IMG/VR virus record: IMGVR_UViG_3300022821_000008
Coordinates: 1 to 41,192 of that record
Strand: one strand, 5' to 3'
DNA from: a virus
DNA length: 41,192 nucleotides
In this document: piece after piece, positions 23,518 to 32,026 of the stretch
Position numbering within the stretch: position 1 is the stretch's first letter
Layout: the number at the start of each line of letters is the position of its first letter
Notes under the pieces: generated by a model
What the model saw: only the letters and a program-made list of their open reading frames with translations
What the model was told of the DNA's origin: nothing
Database searches by the model: none
Translations under genes and position numbers: made by a program

Positions 23518-25013
23518 TATTGCCTCACATATTCGACACCATTATACCAATACGTGTCGCCTTTTTTAGTATTAACTATGTCAATGTCAGAAGTATTTTC
23601 TTGTTTATCACCTGCCCCATCTTGCGGATAAGGCTGCGTCTTTAGCGCTTCCTCGCGTTTTTTAACGACCAACACTATCTGTTGAATAGCCGCTGCCATC
23701 TGTTTTGGGCTTTGTGACGTGTTTAAATTACCTAAAGCTCTTAAATATTTTGAATCAGATATTACGCCAGTACCAAGTAAAACTCGTTCTGTCTCTGCAA
23801 TGACATCATCACGTAAATTATTAAACGCTACAATCTTAGCTTCACCTGTTTGAAGTTTCCAGAAGTTGTAACCTTTGTTAAACACCGGAATTACGCCGTT
23901 ATTCAAACCCGCAGCTTGTCCTTTAAGCTCTTTAAATAAAGGTTTAATACCCGCTATTAACGCTATTGATTTCAAGTTTGCAGCGTCTGTTTTATATTTT
24001 ATATTAGCTTCTGCGTCAATTAAATTGAAATCAGGATCTAACTCTTTTACATATTTTGCTATTCTTCCTTTTTGTTTACCTCTTCTTGAAAGCTTATTCC
24101 AATCTAAAACTTCGTCAACAATCATCTGAGCAATTTCGCGCTCTAATTCTGGATTACCGCCTGTTAATAACTGATCTATCATTGTTTGATAGCTCTCTCT
24201 TCTCTCATGTCCAGGGGGCAGCGCATCAAGCTTTTCATAATACTTAGTTAGTTTAACTGGTGCGTAGTTTCCTTCCTCATCAAAAAGACCTATTTGGTTG
24301 CCAAATAACTTTGCTTTTTCTGGATCTTTTTTAAGTAATTCAAGATACCTATCGAAGTTCTTAGTGTCTGTAGTTTGCGAGTCTTCATCGTCTTTAGCAC
24401 CTACAGGACCACTGGCTATTACATTTCCGGCAGCGTCGAAACGCTTTTGGTCTTTGCTGAGTGTAAATTGGCCTTCTCCCTCTTTTGTTTCTTCAGTCTT
24501 TGTAGCGTCACGATAGGCTTTCCACTTTTTAGGGTATCTAAACGCTAGCTCCACAGCTATTTGCTTTTTGACCTCTTCTGGATTGTCAGAGAATTTGGCC
24601 ATAAAACCGTCAGTTTCCTTGGAGTTTTCCGGCGTTACACCTTGCGTCGTTAATAGAGCTTGTCGTTTTTCAACAACTTCTTTGACGTTTTCTTCTGTTG
24701 GATTAAGGTACACATCAAACAGCGAATCCCTGTAATCGTCTTCCGTTATCTTATTTTTGAACTCCATGCTTGTTTTCATGGCTTGACTCATTTCAGGATT
24801 AGACACCATGAACTCCGATACTTTGTCAGGATCATTAGACCTTAACGCAGTTATCGCGTCAGCTTTCATTTTAGCGAGTTTAACAGACGCTCTTTGTTGA
24901 GCTTCATCTTTACGTCGCTGCTCTCCTATTTTTTCAAACGTAGCGCTGAGTCCTGCTAGTCCTTGACTGTAATCTCCGCCTGGTTGCACATAATAAGGAT
25001 TTCCTGTTTGCAT
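23517..25013 (-). CDS. Internal virion / DNA-ejection protein
   Basis: 498 residues, RBS TAGGAGA. The N-terminus NPYYVQPGGDYSQGLAGLS, followed by a charged coiled-coil (FEKIGEQRRKDEAQQRASVK), is characteristic of phage DNA-injection proteins in the P22 gp20/gp16 position. The rest is helical and charged, with no catalytic motif. One-base stop/start overlap with the next gene indicates coordinated production of the ejection set. Confidence 0.7.
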   Translation of the reverse strand: MQTGNPYYVQPGGDYSQGLAGLSATFEKIGEQRRKDEAQQRASVKLAKMKADAITALRSNDPDKVSEFMVSNPEMSQAMKTSMEFKNKITEDDYRDSLFDVYLNPTEENVKEVVEKRQALLTTQGVTPENSKETDGFMAKFSDNPEEVKKQIAVELAFRYPKKWKAYRDATKTEETKEGEGQFTLSKDQKRFDAAGNVIASGPVGAKDDEDSQTTDTKNFDRYLELLKKDPEKAKLFGNQIGLFDEEGNYAPVKLTKYYEKLDALPPGHERRESYQTMIDQLLTGGNPELEREIAQMIVDEVLDWNKLSRRGKQKGRIAKYVKELDPDFNLIDAEANIKYKTDAANLKSIALIAGIKPLFKELKGQAAGLNNGVIPVFNKGYNFWKLQTGEAKIVAFNNLRDDVIAETERVLLGTGVISDSKYLRALGNLNTSQSPKQMAAAIQQIVLVVKKREEALKTQPYPQDGAGDKQENTSDIDIVNTKKGDTYWYNGVEYVRQ

Positions 25014-25022
25014 TGTAATCTC

Positions 25023-25568
25023 CTAAAATAAATCTTTAAAGCTGTCCCATGATTCGCCAAGATCTGCTGAAATAGGGTGAACTAAATGTGATATCCACTT
25101 ATTTTCTTTTGAACCTTCTTTCATACCGAGTTTAGGCAACCAGCGTTTTTCCATATCCTGCCCTAAAACTTCACCTGAGAATAAATCCTGTGTGTACTGC
25201 CCTTTATCTTTTGATCGGTATCCTCCGCCAACAGCGTTATACTCGTTTGCGTATATAATGGCGGCTAAAGCAGCCCAAGGGCCAGCAGACGCAACAGCGC
25301 TACCACCTCCTGCCGCGCTACCTCCTGCCCAACCTCCACCGCCTACTGACCCTGCGCCGCCTATCCCTTCTGCTGCTAGGGCATTTCCAGCAGCTTGACT
25401 ACCTGTAGCAACTCCTGCGCCAGAACCGCCCATAAACTGTTGAGCTACATTCATGGCGTTATTTGGATCAATTCCTTGCGCCTGCTGTTTCCGTCGCTGC
25501 TCTTCTTCCGTTAAGCCAGAGTAATCCAATCCCTGTAATCCTTGCATTGCCGGTGTGTATTTAAACAT
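25023..25568 (-). CDS. Gly/Ala-rich ejection protein (gp7-like candidate)
   Basis: 181 residues. The central region is extremely Gly/Ala/Ser-rich (VGGGGWAGGSAAGGGSAVAS, about 76-96) and precedes a hydrophobic helix (GPWAALAAIIYANEY). The C-terminal part is polar. Glycine-rich hydrophobic cores of this kind are typical of phage proteins that enter the envelope during DNA ejection, and gene position matches P22 gp7. The upstream Shine-Dalgarno is weak (TAAGGGC). Confidence 0.6.
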   Translation of the reverse strand: MFKYTPAMQGLQGLDYSGLTEEEQRRKQQAQGIDPNNAMNVAQQFMGGSGAGVATGSQAAGNALAAEGIGGAGSVGGGGWAGGSAAGGGSAVASAGPWAALAAIIYANEYNAVGGGYRSKDKGQYTQDLFSGEVLGQDMEKRWLPKLGMKEGSKENKWISHLVHPISADLGESWDSFKDLF

Positions 25569-25589
25569 TATAAAAGCCCTTATTAAGCG

Positions 25590-26414
25590 TTAAAGTAATA
25601 TCCCTATTCTACGATAGTCAACGAACATGAATAGATTTTTCATAGTGACTGCCTCTTTCACTTGCGTATAGACCTCATCGGCCATGCAACCTATTGTGCT
25701 GCCAGTCATTCCCATTTTTTGAGCAACAATGTTCCAGTCCCAAGAGTATACGTTGAAGCCCTTATACGCTCCTATCTTTTTGATATTTTTCTTTAAGCGT
25801 CTGTCTGAGAACATTCCAGAACTGTAAGCTTGTATTCCTAAGTTAGCCAGACCCATCATATTTCCAGCGCCCTGTTGTCCACCTGTTTGAAGTGCTTGTG
25901 CTGCACCAATTTGCCCCTGTCCGTATGTCTGACCTATTGCTCCTGTTTGTTGTGCAATATTGTTAGCATTAGAGGGGATTTGTGCGAGTCCTTGTAAACC
26001 CTGCATTTGTTGATTGTAAGACTGCAACAATGCTTGGTTTTCAAGCTGCACGTTATAACCGTACATATTAGACTGTACGTTGCCAGAACGCAGCCCGCCA
26101 GTAGCGGAAGCACTTCTCATTATCGCATCTTCACCAGCTTCTTTACCTCCCATAATAGCCCCGTACAAAGGAGAAGCTAAAGCTTGGTCGATATATTGTT
26201 GCTGGTTGCCTTCGCCTCCTGGAACGCCGTAAGCTCCAGCAAAACCTTTTAAAGCGCCTTCTCTTAATTCTTGTGGCAACTCTTCTCTTTCTTTCAGATA
26301 GTCTAACGCATCTTGCTGATACTGCGCGGTTATTTGAGATCCTTGAATAGACGCATCGGCTGCTGCTTGTCCAGGGTCGTCTCCAAGTCCTAGCATGTCC
26401 ATTACAAAACCCAT
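25590..26414 (-). CDS. DNA-transfer protein with C-terminal S74-type chaperone domain
   Basis: 274 residues, RBS AAGGAGGCG. Residues 1-205 are Gln/Gly/Ala-rich and helical like phage DNA-transfer proteins (LLQSYNQQMQGLQGLAQI). Residues from about 207 (FSDRRLKKNIKKIGAYKG, then NVYSWDW and IGCMADEVY) match the start of the intramolecular chaperone/auto-cleavage domain of peptidase family S74, including the Ser-Asp of the cleavage site. The domain is short here. Similar fusions occur in other phage injection proteins. Whether it self-cleaves is unknown. Confidence 0.7.
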   Translation of the reverse strand: MGFVMDMLGLGDDPGQAAADASIQGSQITAQYQQDALDYLKEREELPQELREGALKGFAGAYGVPGGEGNQQQYIDQALASPLYGAIMGGKEAGEDAIMRSASATGGLRSGNVQSNMYGYNVQLENQALLQSYNQQMQGLQGLAQIPSNANNIAQQTGAIGQTYGQGQIGAAQALQTGGQQGAGNMMGLANLGIQAYSSGMFSDRRLKKNIKKIGAYKGFNVYSWDWNIVAQKMGMTGSTIGCMADEVYTQVKEAVTMKNLFMFVDYRRIGILL

Positions 26415-26752
26415 TATCGCCTCCTTGTATAAAGATCAAAATGTTTAGTTGAAAGAGTCCAAATAAAGTTACAATTGGTTATTATTTTCTTAACTTTTTC
26501 TATATTGACTTTAGCAAGAATCATTTCACACCACGAACAGTTTTCAAAAACAAAAGCACAAAAGTCGTTTATAGCGTTAGTTATCTTAACCATTCCCGCT
26601 TTGTCACTTGTAAAATGGCAAGACATTCCACCACCTTGCCTTGAAGCGGAGAATAAAACTGCGCAACCTGGCTCTAACCATTTAAAGTTTAAATGGTTAG
26701 CGTTTGTTGGAAGTCTACCCGTAGCACCTGTTATTCGTGCGAATTTACGCAT
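26414..26752 (-). CDS. Small GNAT-like protein of the virion module
   Basis: 112 residues. The middle reads CHFTSDKAGMVKITNAINDF, then FVFENCSWCEMILAKVN and VKKIITNCNFIW, an alternation resembling the GNAT acetyltransferase-like proteins found among phage structural genes. No clear acetyl-CoA loop is visible, so enzymatic activity is uncertain. Its stop TAA overlaps the ATG of the next gene. It follows the tail fibre by one base. Confidence 0.45.
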   Translation of the reverse strand: MRKFARITGATGRLPTNANHLNFKWLEPGCAVLFSASRQGGGMSCHFTSDKAGMVKITNAINDFCAFVFENCSWCEMILAKVNIEKVKKIITNCNFIWTLSTKHFDLYTRRR

Positions 26753-26753
26753 A

Positions 26754-28103
26754 TTAGTTTTTATACTCCATGAATCCCTGATACAAACTTATCGTGTTTG
26801 CAGCTTTAGCACTCGCCCACTGAGCTGTAACAACTACATCCATGTTGGCTGTGGTGTCTATAGCCGCAATACCCTCTACGTTCACTTCATCGCCAGTTGA
26901 TATTGGATCACCGATCACTAAGTGCATATGGACTGCTCTTGATCCACCAGCCCCAATAGTCCGCTGAGTTGCATTAGCATCTAAGTGCCACATTACACCT
27001 GTTAAGGCTTTAACGTTTGGGTTTAATGTAGCTACAATACCCCCGGCTATACCTCCAACCCTAATCCTGATTGTGACTTCATCAACAGCAGCAGCACCAT
27101 TATTTGACACCAAACCATCAGCATGGAACTTGAATACATTACCAGCTCGTAAGCTGTTTGCTGCCATTGGCCCTGTCCATAAAACTGTTTCGATTATTGT
27201 ATTTGCCACGGTTACGGTTGTCAGGGTTACATCACTTGTCCGGTCAATAACCTTTCTTTTTAATACATTGGTGAAGTAAAGCTTACCTCCTGAATACGCA
27301 AAAGTCCCAGGCTCTTGAGTAGTAAGCAGCGCCCCTTCATCCATTTTTAATGCAGCAGTTCCAGCAGCAGTGGTTCCAGCAGGTAGGTGCAATCGTGCAG
27401 TTGGAGTAGTTGTACCAATACCTATTCTTCCATCAACGTTAAACTGTAAATTTGAATAAGGAGTTGAGACATTTAATTGAGTAGGATTAGTTCCAACTTG
27501 CCTTAAAAAGATTCTTTCTGACCCGAATCTGCCGCCAATACAAAAAGCTACCGGATCACCTAACCCACCGGATATATGCCAACGCTTATCAATACCGCCG
27601 CTATTATAGTAACGCCCATAAGTTAGCATCTTGTCGTGAAAATTTACCGACCCATTGCCATTAAGATAAGTGGTTCCAGATGGCGCTTGTGCAAGTGCAA
27701 AAGTATTCCAAGCAAAGTGGTCATAGTGGGCAAGATAAGCCACGTCAGCAAAGGTTACATCGTCCATATAACCAACTTTCAATCTGCCAAATGTACAGTT
27801 TACATCTGTGTCTGGTGCAACTAAAAGCCGTTTATTAACGTAGTCCCAAAATAATTTAGAATTATCCTCAATCAAAAAACCAGAGTTAGCGAACGGGATT
27901 GAACCGTCAGTAAAATCAGTAGGTATCTCTTCTATCTTTTTATCAATTTGACCATCTAACAACCCGGCTATTGTAATTAAGCTATCTAAGATGCTTAAAT
28001 AGTCCTCAATCATCGCGGACGGCCATTCAGGATTTAATAATTTTAAATCACTGGCGTTTAAAATTAAACCTCTTAAACGGGATTCTGTAGTTGGATCAGG
28101 AAT
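26754..28103 (-). CDS. Tail fibre / needle-position protein with probable ATT start
   Basis: 449 residues if begun at ATT 28103; the first in-frame ATG (28013) gives 419. The ATG has no Shine-Dalgarno, while the ATT lies six bases after GGAGG of GGAGGTGA, and the extra 30 residues (LRGLILNASDLKLLNPEWPS) look coding. The N-terminal 60 residues are helical (MIEDYLSILDSLITIAGLLD). The rest is beta-rich with a fibre motif GRIGIGTTTPTARLHL (about 230) and a beta C-terminal domain. It occupies the P22 gp26 (tail needle) slot after gp10, so it may plug the tail or bind the host. Confidence 0.65.
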   Translation of the reverse strand: MPDPTTESRLRGLILNASDLKLLNPEWPSAMIEDYLSILDSLITIAGLLDGQIDKKIEEIPTDFTDGSIPFANSGFLIEDNSKLFWDYVNKRLLVAPDTDVNCTFGRLKVGYMDDVTFADVAYLAHYDHFAWNTFALAQAPSGTTYLNGNGSVNFHDKMLTYGRYYNSGGIDKRWHISGGLGDPVAFCIGGRFGSERIFLRQVGTNPTQLNVSTPYSNLQFNVDGRIGIGTTTPTARLHLPAGTTAAGTAALKMDEGALLTTQEPGTFAYSGGKLYFTNVLKRKVIDRTSDVTLTTVTVANTIIETVLWTGPMAANSLRAGNVFKFHADGLVSNNGAAAVDEVTIRIRVGGIAGGIVATLNPNVKALTGVMWHLDANATQRTIGAGGSRAVHMHLVIGDPISTGDEVNVEGIAAIDTTANMDVVVTAQWASAKAANTISLYQGFMEYKN

Positions 28104-29508
28104 AAGTCACCTCCATTAACGCAAATGCAACTTTTGTCTTAGATGCAATACGTAGTTTTATTCCAACCCAATCTCTTACAAAACCTAAACGACGAGCTAT
28201 AAAACGCTTGGAGTAATCATTTGGTTCTCCGTAAACTAACCAAGCTTCTGTTCCATAAGTGACTCCATTATACGTAAACGAAATGGCAACTTTGCCGTCT
28301 AAAAAAGCCGTGTGTCCTGGGATTATTTCAATTTCTATTTGATCTATCGAATTATTTTCAAGTTTAAAGAACGGAGAAAAAAGAATACACTCTACTATCT
28401 CCCCATAATGAGTAGCTACTGTATCGTCGAGTTTACCTATTGTTGTGGCTATCTTATCTCCGTATAACCATAAAGCGTTACGAGCATCAAATATACCGTT
28501 GATTGCTCTATAATTATCTCCAACATTGACACCAGTTCTCAGTACACTCCATGCAACATCAACGCCCATAGTTGCAGCAACAGTCTTGTTAAAACAAAGT
28601 GTCTCTTCCAGTAAGTGTACCAGTATAAAATTAGTATTTTTATCTAACCTTGATTCTACACGTATATCTGATAATTCCGGCTCTGTGTACTTAGCCAAAA
28701 CTTTGTCTATCTCTCTTGTAGCTATATGCTGTACTGCACCTAAAGAAACTAAATGGACTGATACAGACTCTCCTTTACGCCCGCCTACAATGTAGAACGC
28801 TCCATCAGATTCGCACTTAGCATGTGTTGCGACGATCCCTATTTTCTGCGCTCTTGTTGGAACTCTTGTGAAAGCAAAATTGTCTGTAGCAACATTTACA
28901 AAATATTCTAAAGAATATCTTCCCCACACAGCAACTTTGTTATCTTGTGTTTTTGAAAGCCCTATAGACGGATCAGGCATAAACTCAGCAGTAGCAAATT
29001 TCAATGGATCAATTGCTGATTCGTCTGTTAAATCTGTATGAAATAAATACTCACCGTCTGTCATAAAGTAATAACCGTCTATCCAAATACCGTCAATTGG
29101 GCTGCCTAAATCTGCATCGGTTACTTCTCTAAACCCTGTAGTTGCATCATATAGAAAAAACTTATCATCTGCAATTATACCTTGCGTGTTAAAGCTATAA
29201 AAATCTTCAAGACGAGCTTGGGATGCACCTGGAATTGCGCCTAAAACAGTTGTAACACCAGCGGCATTAATAGCCAATAAACTCGTTCCTGAAAGTCGAT
29301 AATGTGTAGAAAATCGCTCGTTATATACCGCACCACGATCAATCCCTTGGCCTGTAGCAAACTCAACTAACCCGTCATGCTCCAACATATATCCTTGCGC
29401 ACCAAGAATAGGACGATTAACCGCAAACATATTAACTGGAAGAGCGTCACGATAGTCTGTCTCAACACCAACATCATCACCTTTTATAAGCGTTATTGGC
29501 TCTTTCAT
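28096..29508 (-). CDS. P22 gp10-like head-completion / tail hub protein
   Basis: 470 residues, close to P22 gp10 (472) in length and landmarks: DYRDALPVNMFAVNRPILG near the start, GVETDY, RGAVYNERF, WGRYSLEYFVN, KIGIVATHAKCESDGAFYIV, and near the end ARRLGFVRDWVGIKLRI. In P22 gp10 forms the hexameric tail hub that binds gp4 and carries tailspikes and needle. The start follows the gp4-like stop with one-base overlap; its end overlaps the fibre start region by eight bases. Confidence 0.9.
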   Translation of the reverse strand: MKEPITLIKGDDVGVETDYRDALPVNMFAVNRPILGAQGYMLEHDGLVEFATGQGIDRGAVYNERFSTHYRLSGTSLLAINAAGVTTVLGAIPGASQARLEDFYSFNTQGIIADDKFFLYDATTGFREVTDADLGSPIDGIWIDGYYFMTDGEYLFHTDLTDESAIDPLKFATAEFMPDPSIGLSKTQDNKVAVWGRYSLEYFVNVATDNFAFTRVPTRAQKIGIVATHAKCESDGAFYIVGGRKGESVSVHLVSLGAVQHIATREIDKVLAKYTEPELSDIRVESRLDKNTNFILVHLLEETLCFNKTVAATMGVDVAWSVLRTGVNVGDNYRAINGIFDARNALWLYGDKIATTIGKLDDTVATHYGEIVECILFSPFFKLENNSIDQIEIEIIPGHTAFLDGKVAISFTYNGVTYGTEAWLVYGEPNDYSKRFIARRLGFVRDWVGIKLRIASKTKVAFALMEVTYS

Positions 29509-30263
29509 TATAGCTCTACCGTAGTAAGTTTAAAGTTAATCACTCTTGTTGTAATCCTGCCATTATCTGTAGTCACAACAATCTTTACCCTTAAGAAAGC
29601 ATCTGACGTTGTATCGTCACTTGTACCTGTAGCAGTCACTGTGTAGTTTATCTCTTCTGCTGAGGAAGAGATTGCATCTCCAGAAATTGTTAGACCTGTA
29701 TCTGCTTCTATCGTGTAAGAAGAAATAACTTCACTGGCCTTCAAGTAATCTGCAAAAGATTCAACAAAATTATCAACGTCGTCTAAGAACATTTTATTAG
29801 TCGCAGTTTTGTTAGGGGCAATAGCTATATCTCGATAGTATCGGTGATAACGGTTGTAACGTAAGTCACTTCCAGCGCCGGTAGGTTGACGATGAGGCAT
29901 GGGTGTCTCTCTTACAATCGCTGTAGATGCGTGCAAATATGACGTAGCAGCTTTAACTGATTGTAGTAGCATTTTATCGGGATCTTTTCCTTTTCCAAAA
30001 TCAGGGAAAAGTCGAAAAGCGAGTACGCAAGCTAAAGAATAGCTGTCTTCTAAAGCTACTCCAGCGGCATCATTCGCATCTGGCACTACTTGAAAGTTAT
30101 AGCCTAAGTCTATTTGTCTTTTCTCCATTTCTGCTGCGAGACTTTCAAGCCTACTTAACGCTAATTTTTGGTCATTTGGGCTAGGTTCAACCGTTAAGCC
30201 AGAAATTTTAAGAAGCGAATAAGCTTCGCTTATGACTTCAGATTTAAGAAGCACGTATTTCAC
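29508..30263 (-). CDS. P22 gp4-like head-tail adaptor with extra C-terminal domain
   Basis: 251 residues; P22 gp4 is 166. The first 150 residues match gp4: helical start, LESLAAEMEKRQIDLGYNF, DSYSLACVLAFRLFPDFG, RETPMPHRQPTGAGSDLRYN. The last 100 add a beta domain (YTIEADTGLTISGDAISS, INYTVTATGTSDD, VKIVVTTDNGRITTRVINF) like the small adaptor-associated proteins encoded separately in other phages. It appears to be a fusion of two virion parts. gp4 bridges the portal and gp10. Confidence 0.85.
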   Translation of the reverse strand: MKYVLLKSEVISEAYSLLKISGLTVEPSPNDQKLALSRLESLAAEMEKRQIDLGYNFQVVPDANDAAGVALEDSYSLACVLAFRLFPDFGKGKDPDKMLLQSVKAATSYLHASTAIVRETPMPHRQPTGAGSDLRYNRYHRYYRDIAIAPNKTATNKMFLDDVDNFVESFADYLKASEVISSYTIEADTGLTISGDAISSSAEEINYTVTATGTSDDTTSDAFLRVKIVVTTDNGRITTRVINFKLTTVEL

Positions 30264-30537
30264 CTTTTAATTTTTCAATTCCTTTATTGTACCAGTTTGA
30301 AATATCAAGATTTTTAGCGGTTAGTCTAACTTCGTCGTCAGATAACGCATCAAGGTTTAACTGCTTTAATGGCTGGGCATTTACTTCCATTGGAGTCTCT
30401 ACTTTTTTCTTTGTCTCAACTGGCGTTCCAACGGGTATATCTTTTCTTGACAAATACCAATCGCCTTTTAGCACACCCGCCAAATCTCTAGGCTCTACCA
30501 ATTTTTCTCCACCTGGGCCGTAAACTATAACACTCAT
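30244..30537 (-). CDS. Small virion-module protein with HeH/LEM-like C-terminus
   Basis: 97 residues, RBS AAAGGAG. N-terminal part VIVYGPGGEKLVEPRDL; a linker rich in Lys, Val and Pro; C-terminal LSDDEVRLTAKNLDISNWYN followed by KGIEKLKGEI, which has the two-helix look of HeH/LEM or Rho-N-like modules seen in phage head proteins. It overlaps the gp4-like start by 20 bases. Role unknown. Confidence 0.5.
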   Translation of the reverse strand: MSVIVYGPGGEKLVEPRDLAGVLKGDWYLSRKDIPVGTPVETKKKVETPMEVNAQPLKQLNLDALSDDEVRLTAKNLDISNWYNKGIEKLKGEIRAS

Positions 30538-30551
30538 ATTTGCTCCTTTAA

Positions 30552-30579
30552 AAAGGTAGGGTTGTTACGCCCTACCTTT
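30552..30579 (-). terminator. Intercistronic hairpin, weak terminator / mRNA-stability element
   Basis: AAAGGTAGGG and CCCTACCTTT form a 10-bp stem with an 8-base loop after the 30602 gene (- strand), followed by a few T. It sits just before the AAAGGAG of the next gene. Probably partial termination or 3'-end protection for the highly expressed head genes. Confidence 0.6.
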
Positions 30580-30601
30580 GTTCAATAGAGTTGATTCTTT
30601 G

Positions 30602-31537
30602 TTAAGCAATAACTTCAACAGCCAAAGGAGCATTTCTCTCAGTACCCGCATCACTTGTAACTCTGTTATTCGATGCCTGAGTCATGTTAAGGTCTACAGC
30701 TCCAGTCAAAGTTGCTGTAGGATCAGCTTCTGTAAACAACTGGTTATTCGTAACAAAGAATAAATCAGAATCATCATCAATAACTAAACCTGTAGCTTTA
30801 ATAATGTTGTTGTCTATTAAGTGATCGCCTGTGGTTCCTGTCATGGTGCTGGCAGCAACAATACCTTTTGCAGCTGTTCCTAACATACGATTTCCAGCTA
30901 TTTCACATCTACCTGCATTACCTGCACCAAATGAGATATAACTTGTGGCAAATGTACCTCTGAAAATACTATCGTAAACTTTCAGTCCCATACTTGCAGT
31001 AGCAAGAATACCACTTGTTAATGTTCCAGCGGCAGCATCAAGGATACATCCGTGAAACTCCATACCACCAGCAACACTTGAAATCGTGATTATAGGGGCA
31101 GCGGCTGCAATTCCATTAAAACAAATATTGAAGAACCGAGTGCTGTATGATTCCCCTATGGGTACATGATGTCCAGTAATACCTGGCATCGGATTTGTGT
31201 CATAAGCACCAACACCTATTACATCGCACTTTGTTGGAAATTTGACTAAGGTTTCAGTAAGAGTGTCACCCATAACAAAAATTCTGTTACGTCTAGCCCA
31301 CCATCTGTTAGTGGCCAAGGTAATGGCGGCATCACTATCTGCTATAGCCTCTTCAAGTGTGCTATAAGGATCGTCTAAAGAACCATTACCAGACACAAGC
31401 ACATTTCCATCAACATAGTAATCTGCTGCTCCGATAGCTGCGCCTGCGAACATACCGTTGTTCATTCTTCTCGATAGTTGGCACTCACTTCTTGCAACAT
31501 CCAACCCTGTATGAAAAAAATCTCTTTTTCTTGACAT
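30602..31537 (-). CDS. Beta-helix virion protein, head-decoration or head-fibre candidate
   Basis: 311 residues, RBS AAAGGAGAA. The N-terminus is basic (SRKRDFFHTGLDVARSECQL); then DYYVDGNVLVSGNGSLDDPY opens a run of short beta repeats such as GILATASMGLKVYDSIFRG and GRCEIAGNRMLG, as in right-handed parallel beta-helix (pectin-lyase-like) proteins. It is encoded between decoration-like and adaptor genes and bracketed by stable hairpins, which suggests high expression as a head-surface protein. An enzymatic role is possible, but no catalytic triad is obvious. Confidence 0.55.
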   Translation of the reverse strand: MSRKRDFFHTGLDVARSECQLSRRMNNGMFAGAAIGAADYYVDGNVLVSGNGSLDDPYSTLEEAIADSDAAITLATNRWWARRNRIFVMGDTLTETLVKFPTKCDVIGVGAYDTNPMPGITGHHVPIGESYSTRFFNICFNGIAAAAPIITISSVAGGMEFHGCILDAAAGTLTSGILATASMGLKVYDSIFRGTFATSYISFGAGNAGRCEIAGNRMLGTAAKGIVAASTMTGTTGDHLIDNNIIKATGLVIDDDSDLFFVTNNQLFTEADPTATLTGAVDLNMTQASNNRVTSDAGTERNAPLAVEVIA

Positions 31538-31559
31538 GTTATCATTCTCCTTTGTTCTG

Positions 31560-31584
31560 GAAGGGAGCTGATAAAGCTCCCTTC
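31560..31584 (-). terminator. Intercistronic hairpin, weak terminator / mRNA-stability element
   Basis: GAAGGGAGCT and AGCTCCCTTC form a 10-bp perfect stem with a 5-base loop between the decoration-like and beta-helix genes. No U-run follows; the next bases (- strand) are CAGAACAAAGGAG, the RBS of the next gene. More likely an mRNA stabiliser than a full terminator. Confidence 0.6.
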
Positions 31585-31596
31585 AAGGATTAAAGT

Positions 31597-31977
31597 TTAA
31601 GCTGCTGTGTACGCAGGTGAGGAGTCTACTGCAACACTGATAAGGCTGAGTATAATCCAGCCATCCGTATCGTTCAAATATAGCAATACAGCAGTATCAC
31701 CAACAGCGTCCAACGCAATTGCAGACCATCCGGTTGCTGTGGTAGGAACAACGTCAACGTCGTTGGCGTTCTTAGACCGTATTACCAGAAGCTGACCAGG
31801 TTTTCCATTTGGAAGTGTAAAAGTTGTAACTGCGCCAGCGGTTGAATCAACTTCTACTACCGGATGTGTAATTTTACAAGTGTCAGTGGTTGCAGCAAGT
31901 GTTTGTGCCAATACATCAGTGGCAGCATACTCATTGTCTCTCTGTCTGATCTCTACGTTTCTTGCATATTCTACCAT
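31597..31977 (-). CDS. Capsid-decoration-like protein
   Basis: 126 residues, RBS AAAGGAGAA. Short beta-rich domain: VEVDSTAGAVTTFTLPNGKP, GQLLVIRSKNANDVDVVP, VGDTAVLLYLNDTDGWIILS. Size, fold impression and position immediately after the coat gene match head-decoration proteins. Bracketed by hairpins and preceded by a strong Shine-Dalgarno, consistent with an abundant structural protein. I do not recognise a named family. Confidence 0.55.
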   Translation of the reverse strand: MVEYARNVEIRQRDNEYAATDVLAQTLAATTDTCKITHPVVEVDSTAGAVTTFTLPNGKPGQLLVIRSKNANDVDVVPTTATGWSAIALDAVGDTAVLLYLNDTDGWIILSLISVAVDSSPAYTAA

Positions 31978-31997
31978 TCTACTTCTCCTTTGTTCCG

Positions 31998-32018
31998 GGC
32001 GGGAGTGTTAATCCCGCC
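31998..32018 (-). terminator. Intercistronic hairpin after the coat gene
   Basis: GGCGGGA and TCCCGCC form a 7-bp GC-rich stem with a 7-base loop directly after the coat gene (- strand); CGGAACAAAGGAG with the next RBS follows. Like the two other head-gene hairpins it lacks a U-run. Confidence 0.6.
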
Positions 32019-32026
32019 AAAGAGGG

